Origin: Flavobacteriaceae bacterium
GTDB taxonomy: Bacteria; Bacteroidota; Bacteroidia; Flavobacteriales; Flavobacteriaceae
Direction of reading: 5' to 3'
DNA: 24,802 nt
Assembly: GCA_002702385.1 (NCBI GenBank)
Contig: NZZF01000031.1
Span: 1-24,802, forward strand
Shown here: positions 1 through 7,982 of the stretch, piece after piece
How the letters are laid out: every line of letters begins with the position of its first letter
Position numbering within the stretch: position 1 is the stretch's first letter
Program-made: the position numbers and the translations under genes
The notes under the pieces: model-generated
What the model was told of the DNA's origin: nothing
What the model saw: only the letters and a program-made list of their open reading frames with translations
Database searches by the model: none

Positions 1-1455
1 GGAATTGAAAAAATTGCTAAAAAACTTAATGATTTAAATATTAGAATTATTTCAACTGGAGGTACAGAGAAACATCTTTCTAAGTTAGGTTTTGAAATAG
101 AAAAAGTTGAAAATTTAACCGATTACCCCTCAATTTTTGGAGGTAGAGTAAAAACTCTTCATCCAAAAATTTTTGGAGGAATATTATACAGAAGAGAAAA
201 CAAAAATGATTCAGATGAAAAAACTGAATATGAAATTCCAAGTATAGATTATGTAATTGTTGATTTATATCCATTTGAAAATACAGTAAATGATGCTAAA
301 TCGCATGAAGAAATAATTGAAAAAATTGATATTGGTGGTATTTCATTGATACGTGCTGCAGCAAAAAACTTTAATAATGTTGTCTGTATATCATCAATTA
401 ATCAATACGACGAATTCCTAAATGATTTAGATGATAATAAAGGCATATTTTCTGTAGAACAGAAAAAAAACTATGCGGCTAAAGCATTTAAAATATCCTC
501 CAACTATGATAATTTTATCAATCAATACTTTGAAAAAGGTTCAATTGAAAAAAGTAATGAATTGAGATATGGTGAGAACCCGCATCAAAAAGGATCATTT
601 ATAGGTGATTTTGATTCAATTTTTGAAAAATTAAATGGAAAAGAATTATCCTACAATAATTTACTTGATATTGATTCAGCATATAATTTAATTAAGGAGT
701 TTTGGAATAATGATTCAACGTTTGCAATACTTAAACATAATAATGCATGTGGTCTAGCAACAAGAAGTTCGATTTTAAAAGCTTATAAATACGCTCTTGA
801 GGGTGATCCAGTTTCAGCATTTGGTGGAGTACTAATTTCTAATAAGGAAATTGATATGCAAACAGCAAATGAAATGAATAGCTTGTTCTTTGAAGTTATT
901 ATGGCTCCTTCATACTCAACTGAGGCATTAGAAATTTTAAAAAGCAAGAAAAACAGAATTGTTCTAAAAATAATAAACATTGAGTTAAATAATAAAACAA
1001 TAAGAACATGTTTAAATGGTATTCTAATTCAAGAAAGAGACAATATTACTGATAGTCAAGGTGGTTTAAAATATGTAACAAATAAACGACCCAGCAATCA
1101 AGAAGTTGAAGATTTATTATTTGCATCTAAAGTTTCAAAACACACAAAATCAAATACTATAGTTCTCGCAAAAAATAGTCAATTAATTTCATCCGGAACA
1201 GGCCAAACCTCTAGAGTTGATGCACTTAATCAAGCAATTGATAAAGCAAAAAAATTTAATTTTGATCTCAAAAATTCTGTTATGGCAAGTGATGCATTTT
1301 TTCCATTTCCAGACTGTGTTGAAATTGCTTCACAAAATGGAATTTGTTCAGTAATTCAGCCTGGAGGGTCTATAAAAGATAATTTATCTATTGATTATTG
1401 TAACAAAAATAATTTATCCATGGTTTTTACTGGAAATAGACACTTTAAACATTAA
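1..1455 (+). CDS. purH: Bifunctional AICAR transformylase / IMP cyclohydrolase PurH (5' end missing)
   Basis: Catalyses the last two steps of de novo purine synthesis: formylation of AICAR by 10-formyl-THF and ring closure to IMP, in the cytosol. The frame is open from base 1 and reads straight into the obvious PurH sequence, so the ATG at 346 is internal. Without it the cyclohydrolase (MGS-like) domain would be lost. Visible motifs are STGGT near the start, GGRVKTLHP in the cyclohydrolase domain, RYGENPHQ at the domain junction, the transformylase KHNNACG (usually KHxNPCG), SAFGG, and the C-terminal FTGNRHFKH. About 484 codons are present and roughly 20 N-terminal residues are missing compared with the usual ~510. 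It lies 30 bases upstream of mreB, a neighbour pair I recall as common in Bacteroidota. Truncation is by the window edge only. Confidence 0.97.
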   Translation, partial: GIEKIAKKLNDLNIRIISTGGTEKHLSKLGFEIEKVENLTDYPSIFGGRVKTLHPKIFGGILYRRENKNDSDEKTEYEIPSIDYVIVDLYPFENTVNDAKSHEEIIEKIDIGGISLIRAAAKNFNNVVCISSINQYDEFLNDLDDNKGIFSVEQKKNYAAKAFKISSNYDNFINQYFEKGSIEKSNELRYGENPHQKGSFIGDFDSIFEKLNGKELSYNNLLDIDSAYNLIKEFWNNDSTFAILKHNNACGLATRSSILKAYKYALEGDPVSAFGGVLISNKEIDMQTANEMNSLFFEVIMAPSYSTEALEILKSKKNRIVLKIINIELNNKTIRTCLNGILIQERDNITDSQGGLKYVTNKRPSNQEVEDLLFASKVSKHTKSNTIVLAKNSQLISSGTGQTSRVDALNQAIDKAKKFNFDLKNSVMASDAFFPFPDCVEIASQNGICSVIQPGGSIKDNLSIDYCNKNNLSMVFTGNRHFKH

Positions 1456-1485
1456 TTTACTAACTTTACTTATAACCAATAATTT

Positions 1486-2514
1486 ATGAGTTTTTTTGAC
1501 TTTTGGACTGAATCAATTGCTATTGACTTAGGAACTGCAAACACTTTAATTATACACAATGATAAAGTTGTTGTTGACAGTCCATCCATTGTTGCTATTG
1601 ATCAAAAGTCAGGGAAGATTATTGCAGTTGGAAAAGAAGCAAATTTAATGCACGGAAAAACTCATGAAAATATAAAAACAATTCGTCCTTTAAAAGATGG
1701 TGTTATAGCTGATTTTAACGCCTCTGAGCAAATGATTGGTCGATTAATAAGAAGTATTCCTAATCTTAATAAAAAATTCTATTCTCCTTCTTTAAAAATG
1801 GTTATTTGTATTCCATCAGGAATAACAGAAGTTGAAATGAGAGCAGTAAAAGAATCTGCTGAAAGAGTAAATGGGAAAGAAGTTTATCTTATTCATGAAC
1901 CAATGGCAGCTGCTATTGGAATTGGTGTTGATATAATGCAGCCAAAGGGAAATATGATAATTGATATTGGCGGTGGAACCACAGAAATTGCAGTTATTGC
2001 ATTAGCTGGAATTGTTTGTGATAAAAGTGTAAAAATTGCTGGTGATGTTTTTACTGAGGATATTGTCTATTACATGAGAACTCAACATAACCTGTCAATT
2101 GGTGATCGAACAGCAGAAAAAATAAAAATTAATATTGGATCAGCCTTAGACGAATTAGATAATCCCCCTGACGATATGTTGGTTCAGGGAAGAGATTTAC
2201 TTTCTGGAAAGCCAAAAGAAATTTCTATTGGTTACAGAGAAATAGCAAAAGCTCTAGATAAATCAATAATTAGAATTGAAGAATCTGTAATGGAAACTCT
2301 ATCTCAAACACCTCCAGAGCTTGCTGCAGATATTTATAATACAGGTATTTACTTAGCTGGTGGTGGATCTATGTTACGTGGACTTGATAAAAGAATTTCA
2401 AAAAAGACAGATCTACCAGTTTTTATAGCTGAAGACCCTTTAAGAGCCGTAGTTAGAGGAACAGGTATTACCTTAAAAAATATTGAACGCTACAAAAGTG
2501 TTTTAGTAAAATAA
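1486..2514 (+). CDS. mreB: Rod shape-determining actin homologue MreB
   Basis: Cytoskeletal ATPase that forms membrane-bound filaments and organises the elongasome for lateral wall synthesis. It is 342 aa, normal for the family. The actin-fold nucleotide-binding motifs are clear: phosphate 1 IDLGTANT (about residues 13-20), phosphate 2 IDIGGGTTEIAV (about 159-170) and adenosine motif LAGGGSMLRGL (about 290-300). The N-terminus MSFFDFW resembles the short amphipathic membrane anchor of MreB. The ATG follows an AT-rich stretch with no Shine-Dalgarno sequence. It is the first gene of the mreBCD-mrdA-rodA run, with only 4 bases to mreC. No good TAnnTTTG promoter is visible in the 30 bases before it, so it probably shares transcription with purH or uses a promoter inside purH. 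Confidence 0.98.
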   Translation: MSFFDFWTESIAIDLGTANTLIIHNDKVVVDSPSIVAIDQKSGKIIAVGKEANLMHGKTHENIKTIRPLKDGVIADFNASEQMIGRLIRSIPNLNKKFYSPSLKMVICIPSGITEVEMRAVKESAERVNGKEVYLIHEPMAAAIGIGVDIMQPKGNMIIDIGGGTTEIAVIALAGIVCDKSVKIAGDVFTEDIVYYMRTQHNLSIGDRTAEKIKINIGSALDELDNPPDDMLVQGRDLLSGKPKEISIGYREIAKALDKSIIRIEESVMETLSQTPPELAADIYNTGIYLAGGGSMLRGLDKRISKKTDLPVFIAEDPLRAVVRGTGITLKNIERYKSVLVK

Positions 2515-2518
2515 TTTA

Positions 2519-3319
2519 ATGCGAAACTTTGTTGATTTTATAATTAAAAATATAAACTCTATAATTTTTTTAATTTTAATATCTATATCTATTACTCAAA
2601 TTTTTAGCAGAAACTATTTCCAAGCCTCTAAATTTAATTTATTTTCAAGCTCTATAGTCAATTCCATTAATGAAATCCAAACAGAAATGTTTGAATATTT
2701 TGATTTAATTAAATTAAACCAAAAATTAGTAATTGAAAATTCATTTCTAAAAAATAATTATGATTATTACTACGAAAATGATTCAATTATTTTTAATAAA
2801 AATTATAGTTACACTCCGTCAAAAGTTATTTCAAATAGTATAAAATTTTCAAAGAATTTTATCACTATTAACAAAGGAAGGTATCACAATATCGAAATTG
2901 AAGATGGAATAATAACTAATCAAGGAGTTATAGGAATCATTAATAATGTGTCTGATAGATTTGCAACTGGAATTTCAATTTTAAATTCACAAATTAAAAT
3001 CAATGTAGTTCTGAAAAAGAGTGAACATTTTGGATCATTATATTGGAATGGTAAAAATCATCAAATAATGGAATTAGAGGATATTCCAAAAAGTGCCAAT
3101 ATAGCTATTGGTGATACAATAATTTCAGGTGGAATGTCTTCTATTTTTCCCAGAAATATTCCGATCGGAGTTATATGTAATTTTAAGTTACCTGAATCAA
3201 CAAATTATTATGAAGTTTCTGTAAAACTATTTGAAGATTTTGGTTCATTACGAAATGTATATGTAGTTAAAAATGACTTTAAAGAGGAATTTAACGATTT
3301 AAAAAAAATGAATGAATAA
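2519..3319 (+). CDS. mreC: Rod shape-determining protein MreC
   Basis: Bitopic inner-membrane elongasome protein that activates PBP2. It is 266 aa. Residues about 10-30 form one hydrophobic segment, followed by a polar, Asn/Lys-rich helical stretch (about 45-80) fitting the family's short coiled coil, then the beta-rich periplasmic domain with MreC-type features: INKGRYHNIEIEDGIIT, GVIGIINNVSDRFATGISILN, and near the C-terminus GDTIISGGMSSIFPRNIPIG. It starts 4 bases after the mreB stop and overlaps mreD by 8 bases (ATGAATAA at 3312-3319), suggesting translational coupling. Position between mreB and mreD supports the call as strongly as the sequence does. Confidence 0.95.
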   Translation: MRNFVDFIIKNINSIIFLILISISITQIFSRNYFQASKFNLFSSSIVNSINEIQTEMFEYFDLIKLNQKLVIENSFLKNNYDYYYENDSIIFNKNYSYTPSKVISNSIKFSKNFITINKGRYHNIEIEDGIITNQGVIGIINNVSDRFATGISILNSQIKINVVLKKSEHFGSLYWNGKNHQIMELEDIPKSANIAIGDTIISGGMSSIFPRNIPIGVICNFKLPESTNYYEVSVKLFEDFGSLRNVYVVKNDFKEEFNDLKKMNE

Positions 3320-3827
3320 TATAAATCAACTACTTTTTTTTAGATTCATCATGTTATCATTATCTCAAGTAATGATATTTAATAATTTTTTAATTTTTGA
3401 AAATACAGTAAATATTTATTTAATTTTTGTTTTAGTATTCCCTCTAAATTTCAATAAGAGCCTTGCTTATATCATTACTTTTATTTTTGGTTTTGTCATA
3501 GATTTTTTTTCAAATTCTTTTGGAATAATTACATTTTCTCTGTTAATATCGATTTTAATTAAACCCTCAGTTATTAAATTCGCTTTTGGACACTTTGACG
3601 TAAATAAGGTTAGAAAAACATCTGAATATATAAGTGGAACAAGTTTATATCAACAGTTGAGTTACCTATTTTTAATGTTTTTTACTCATCAATTAATTTT
3701 AAATACAGTAGAAATTTTTTCATTACAAAATTTTGACATGATTTTAAACAAAACTTTGATTAGCTCCATTATTTCAATAATCTTTTCATATTTTTTATTA
3801 TTAATTTTCTTTAGAAAAAATGCGTGA
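3312..3827 (+). CDS. mreD: Rod shape-determining membrane protein MreD
   Basis: Small polytopic partner of MreC in the elongasome. It is 171 aa and almost entirely hydrophobic, with about five predicted membrane spans. The central segment around residues 55-90 has a DFFSNSFGI-type pattern followed by a possible substrate- or partner-facing loop (VNKVRKTSEYISG). MreD sequences diverge strongly and the identity rests on size, topology and position between mreC and mrdA. The start codon lies inside the end of mreC and its own stop overlaps mrdA by 8 bases (ATGCGTGA at 3820-3827). Confidence 0.9.
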   Translation: MNNINQLLFFRFIMLSLSQVMIFNNFLIFENTVNIYLIFVLVFPLNFNKSLAYIITFIFGFVIDFFSNSFGIITFSLLISILIKPSVIKFAFGHFDVNKVRKTSEYISGTSLYQQLSYLFLMFFTHQLILNTVEIFSLQNFDMILNKTLISSIISIIFSYFLLLIFFRKNA

Positions 3828-5679
3828 TAAGCTTTTTCAAATAATAGTTATCGCTATATCAAGTCTATTAATAATTAGACTTTTTAATCTTCAAATTATT
3901 AATAATAACTCTTCTCAAATTTTAGAAAGAGCATCAATACAAAAAGTCTATGATTTTCCAGAAAGGGGCTATATATATGATAGAAATAAAAAACTAATTG
4001 TATATAACGAACCATATTATGACTTAATGATTATTCCAAAAGATATTGAAATTTCGGACAGCATGTCAATTTCTAAGGAACTTAATATAACTAGTAGAGA
4101 TTTTCTAACCAGACTAAACAAAGCAAAAACATATTCGCCTGTAAAACCTTCTATATTAATATCTGGAATCACAAAAAATGAATATGCTAATATTCAAGAA
4201 AAACTTTGGAAATTTAGTGGTCTTTTTATTCAAAAAAAATCTAAAAGAAAATACAACTTTAAAACCGCTTCAAATCTTTTTGGTTACATAAGTGAGGTTA
4301 ATACATATGAGATTGATAATAACCCATATTATAGAGCGGGTGAAATGATTGGAAGACAAGGTTTGGAAAAATCTTACGAAAATATTTTGAGAGGTAAAAA
4401 AGGTGTAAAATATTTTCAAAAAGATAAATTCAATAGAATTATCGGTAGGTATAACAATGGAAACTATGATAGCTTACTCATTCCAGCAAAAAATATCGAA
4501 GTTACTTTAGATATTGATCTTCAAGTTTATGGGGATTCATTAATGAAAAATAAATTTGGAAGTATTATTGCAATTGAGCCAAATTCAGGAGAAATTTTGG
4601 CTTTAGTTAATTCTCCTGGTTATGATCCAAGTTTATTGGTAGGAAGAGATAGATCTTATAATTATAATAACTTAAATTTAGATAGTATTGGTAAGCCTTT
4701 GTTTGAGAGAGGACTTCAGGGTCAATATCCACCCGGTTCAACTTTTAAAATAATTAATGCATTAATTGGATTACAAGAAAATGTAATTCAAGAAGAAACT
4801 TTATTTAGATGTAATGGCGGTCATTTTTATGCTAAAAATGCATTCATGAAATGTCATACTAATGAAGAAACATACACTGATTTAAATAATGCAATATATA
4901 CTTCATGTAATACATATTTTGCAAAAACTTATAAAGAAATAATTGAAAACTATGAAACCTCTTCAATTGGATTAGATAAATGGAAAGATTACGTTACTTC
5001 ATTTGGATTTGGAAACTTTTTGGGTTATGATCATCCAATAGGAAAAAGAGGATTTATTCCTAACTCAGATTATTACAATAGATGGTATAATAACTCGTGG
5101 AGAGCATCTACTACAATTTCGAATTCCATTGGACAGGGTGAAGTACTAACAACACCAATTCAATTAGCAAACTTTGCAGCTATTATCGCAAATAAAGGTT
5201 GGTACATACCCCCTCATTTTGTTAAAAATATTGACAATGATTCAATTGATAAAAATTATAAAAATATTAAGGAAACTTTAATTTCAGAAAAACACTTTGA
5301 CCCAATCATAAAAGGAATGATTGATGTTGTAGAAAAAGGTACAGCTCAAAACTCTAAAATTAAAGGAATAACATTTGCCGGTAAAACTGGTACTGCTGAA
5401 AATTTTATAAAAATTAATGGCCAAAGAAAACAACTAACTGATCATTCAATTTTTATAGGCTTTGCACCAGCTGAAGATCCTAAGATTGCTATATGTGTTT
5501 TTATAGAAAATGGATATTGGGGAACAAGATGGGCAGCTCCAATATCTAGCCTTATTGCTGAAAAATATTTGAAAAGAAATGTTGAAAGAAAATGGCTTGA
5601 GAAATATATTTTAAATGGAAATTTAACAGAAGAATATATGAAACCATATTTATATGAAAATTTTACTATAAATGAATAG
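3820..5679 (+). CDS. mrdA: Penicillin-binding protein 2, elongation-specific peptidoglycan transpeptidase
   Basis: Class B PBP that crosslinks new peptidoglycan during elongation together with RodA. It is 619 aa. One N-terminal membrane span (about residues 7-25) is followed by the pedestal/dimerisation domain (PERGYIYDRN near 47-55, IGRQGLEKSYE near 177-187) and the transpeptidase domain. The active-site motifs are intact: SxxK as S307-T-F-K310 within PPGSTFK, SxN as S362-C-N364, and KTG at 522-524 within GKTGTAEN. The gene overlaps mreD upstream and rodA downstream by 8 bases each. Length and motifs are normal, and nothing suggests altered beta-lactam binding. Confidence 0.97.
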   Translation: MRDKLFQIIVIAISSLLIIRLFNLQIINNNSSQILERASIQKVYDFPERGYIYDRNKKLIVYNEPYYDLMIIPKDIEISDSMSISKELNITSRDFLTRLNKAKTYSPVKPSILISGITKNEYANIQEKLWKFSGLFIQKKSKRKYNFKTASNLFGYISEVNTYEIDNNPYYRAGEMIGRQGLEKSYENILRGKKGVKYFQKDKFNRIIGRYNNGNYDSLLIPAKNIEVTLDIDLQVYGDSLMKNKFGSIIAIEPNSGEILALVNSPGYDPSLLVGRDRSYNYNNLNLDSIGKPLFERGLQGQYPPGSTFKIINALIGLQENVIQEETLFRCNGGHFYAKNAFMKCHTNEETYTDLNNAIYTSCNTYFAKTYKEIIENYETSSIGLDKWKDYVTSFGFGNFLGYDHPIGKRGFIPNSDYYNRWYNNSWRASTTISNSIGQGEVLTTPIQLANFAAIIANKGWYIPPHFVKNIDNDSIDKNYKNIKETLISEKHFDPIIKGMIDVVEKGTAQNSKIKGITFAGKTGTAENFIKINGQRKQLTDHSIFIGFAPAEDPKIAICVFIENGYWGTRWAAPISSLIAEKYLKRNVERKWLEKYILNGNLTEEYMKPYLYENFTINE

Positions 5680-6922
5680 TTTGAGTATTAAAAAATTTGA
5701 TTTTATTTCAATTATAATTGTAAGCTTATTAATTATAATTGGATTAGTTAATATTTACTCATCAACTTATTTTGACAATATGAGTTTTTTCTCATTTAAA
5801 ACTCCTTTTGGAAAACAATTAATATTTACCTCAATTTCCTTAATAATTTTCTTATTTATTCTTGTTTCAGATGATAGATTTTTTTTCAGGTATTCAAGTA
5901 TTATTTACATACTAGGTATTTTATTGTTGATTGCTGTACTAATTTTTGGTAATGAAATAAAAGGAGCAAAATCTTGGTTTTCATTAATGGGCTTTAGTCT
6001 CCAACCTTCCGAATTTATGAAGCCAATTACCGGCTTAGCTTTAGCAAAATATTTAAGTAATATACATTCTGATTTAAAAAGAAAAAGTATTCAATTATAT
6101 AGTTTTTTAATTGTTTTAATACCAATTTTTCTTGTAATAATTCAACCAGATCCAGGAACTGCATTAATATATTTTAGCTTCTTTTTTGTTTTATATGTAA
6201 TTGGTTTACCAAGTATATATATGAATATTTTTATAGGGCTTACTATTTTATTTATTACAACTGTATTGTTAGGAAAACAAAATATTTTATTTATTATATC
6301 AATATTACTTATTTCAATTGTACTCATATATATTTACAGAAAATTATCAATTAGAAAAATTTTATTCTTTGGAATATTATCATTAGTATTTATTTTATGT
6401 ATTGATTTTGTTTTTAATGAAGTTTTTGAACAAAGGCACCGTGATAGATTTGATATTGTATTAGGTATTAAAGAGGATAATAAAGGAATAGGCTATAATA
6501 CAAATCAGTCACAACTTGCATTCAAATCTGGAGGATTTTTTGGAGAAGGTTTTTTAAAAGGAACTCAGACAAAAGGTGATTTTGTTCCCGAACAGCACAG
6601 TGATTATATTTTTGCAACTGTTGGTGAAGAGTGGGGCTTTTTTGGTTCAATATTTACAATAATTTTATTTACAATTCTAATTTTAAGGATGATTAATAGA
6701 GCTAATACTAATAGGAATTTATTTAACAAAATATTTATATACAGTGTAGCTTCTATCTTTTTTTTCCAATTTACTATAAATATTAGTATGGTGATTGGTA
6801 TTTTTCCAACTGTAGGTATTCCTTTACCGTTTATAAGTTATGGAGGTTCAAGTTTATTAGCTTCAATAATTTTATTTGGAGGATATATAAAACTAGATTC
6901 CGTTAAAAAAGAAAAATGGTAG
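5672..6922 (+). CDS. rodA: Peptidoglycan glycosyltransferase RodA (SEDS family)
   Basis: SEDS-family lipid II polymerase of the elongasome, working with PBP2. It is 416 aa with about ten hydrophobic segments. Family signatures are SLMGFSLQPSEFMKP (about residues 100-120), IIQPDPGTAL (about 150-160), the large extracytoplasmic loop with GFFGEGFLKGTQ and FVPEQHSDYIFATVGEEWGF, and the C-terminal PTVGIPLPFISYGGSSL. It ends 2 bases before the stop of the convergent ABC permease gene, with no room for a conventional terminator. RodA rather than FtsW is assigned because of the operon with mreBCD-mrdA. Confidence 0.97.
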   Translation: MNSLSIKKFDFISIIIVSLLIIIGLVNIYSSTYFDNMSFFSFKTPFGKQLIFTSISLIIFLFILVSDDRFFFRYSSIIYILGILLLIAVLIFGNEIKGAKSWFSLMGFSLQPSEFMKPITGLALAKYLSNIHSDLKRKSIQLYSFLIVLIPIFLVIIQPDPGTALIYFSFFFVLYVIGLPSIYMNIFIGLTILFITTVLLGKQNILFIISILLISIVLIYIYRKLSIRKILFFGILSLVFILCIDFVFNEVFEQRHRDRFDIVLGIKEDNKGIGYNTNQSQLAFKSGGFFGEGFLKGTQTKGDFVPEQHSDYIFATVGEEWGFFGSIFTIILFTILILRMINRANTNRNLFNKIFIYSVASIFFFQFTINISMVIGIFPTVGIPLPFISYGGSSLLASIILFGGYIKLDSVKKEKW

Positions 6923-6924
6923 TT

Positions 6925-7968
6925 CTATTTAACTATTTCTGAATAATAATTTGAGATGTAGATAAAACTTGTAACTAAAATCATTAGAAAAAAACCAGGA
7001 ATTAATGCTAAATATGCATTACCCAAAAGAATATACTGATAATTTTCTTTAATCATATATCCCCAACTAGGCATAGGAGGTTGAGTTCCAATTCCTAAAA
7101 AACTTAAGCCACTTTCTAACAGGATACTTGACGCAAAATTAGTAGCAGAAATTATCAAAATTGGACCGATAATATTAGGAAGAATATGATTTAAAACTAT
7201 TCTAAAATCACTAATTCCTAAAACTTTTACTGCTGTTATATAGTCTTTTTCTTTTTCTGATTTAATCTTACCACGGACTAATCTAGCAACTTCAACCCAT
7301 ATTGAACATCCAATTGCTATATAAATTTGCCAAAATCCTTTCCCAATAGCGAGCGAAATTGCGATAACTAATAATAAAGTTGGTATTGACCAAAAAACAT
7401 TAATTAACCAAACAACAAATGAATCAATCTTACCTCCAAAATAGCCACCTAAAACACCAAAAAATAATCCAATAATTGTTGAAATTATTACAGCCATTAA
7501 TCCAATAGATAATGAAACTCTGGTTCCTAATAAAACTCGACTAAAAACATCTCTTCCATAAATATCTGTACCAAAAAGAAATTTTTTGGAATAAACATAC
7601 TTTGACTTAATTATTTCAAAATTATTTTCATTAAATCTATCAAAATCAAAGTTTCTTATAATTTTATTATTATCATCAGAATATATATTAACAAATAATT
7701 GTTTGCCCTTACTTGATATTGAATTAATAGCATATTCATCATATTTTTTTTCAGAACCAAAAAATAAATCTGAAAATTTATCTTGATTTAAATTTGTAGG
7801 AACTTTTAATATTTTAACTTCAAATCCTGGTTTTTTGGACTGAATGTTCAAGTTCATTGAGTTTGCATTCTTGGTTTTGTCTGGAATAATAAAAAAAACA
7901 AAAATTGAAACTATAAAACAAAGGAAAATGTAGAGGTAAGATAATTTTAAGGGAATATTATTTACCAA
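6925..7968 (-). CDS. ABC transporter permease, OppC/DppC (peptide/nickel) type
   Basis: Inner-membrane permease subunit of an importer of the oligopeptide/dipeptide family. The 347 aa comprise one N-terminal span (about residues 10-29), an unusually long polar region (about 30-128), then the canonical core starting with FGTDIYGRDVFSR (132-144) and five further membrane segments. The cytoplasmic EAA-type loop that contacts the ATPase is seen at about 242-265 (DYITAVKVLGIS...HILPN). No partner permease, ATPase or binding protein is in the window, so substrate is unknown. The only start in frame is TTG at 7966-7968, because an in-frame stop lies about nine codons upstream. The out-of-frame ATG at 7971-7973 gives a three-codon peptide. 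The gene follows prc by 14 bases and is probably cotranscribed with it. Confidence 0.92.
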   Translation of the reverse strand: MVNNIPLKLSYLYIFLCFIVSIFVFFIIPDKTKNANSMNLNIQSKKPGFEVKILKVPTNLNQDKFSDLFFGSEKKYDEYAINSISSKGKQLFVNIYSDDNNKIIRNFDFDRFNENNFEIIKSKYVYSKKFLFGTDIYGRDVFSRVLLGTRVSLSIGLMAVIISTIIGLFFGVLGGYFGGKIDSFVVWLINVFWSIPTLLLVIAISLAIGKGFWQIYIAIGCSIWVEVARLVRGKIKSEKEKDYITAVKVLGISDFRIVLNHILPNIIGPILIISATNFASSILLESGLSFLGIGTQPPMPSWGYMIKENYQYILLGNAYLALIPGFFLMILVTSFIYISNYYSEIVK

Positions 7969-7982
7969 AGCATCAAAATTTA

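Noticed and set aside
346..1455. ATG at 346 as the start of a short PurH
   Set aside because: The same frame is open back to base 1 and encodes the conserved cyclohydrolase domain, so the gene simply enters from outside the window.
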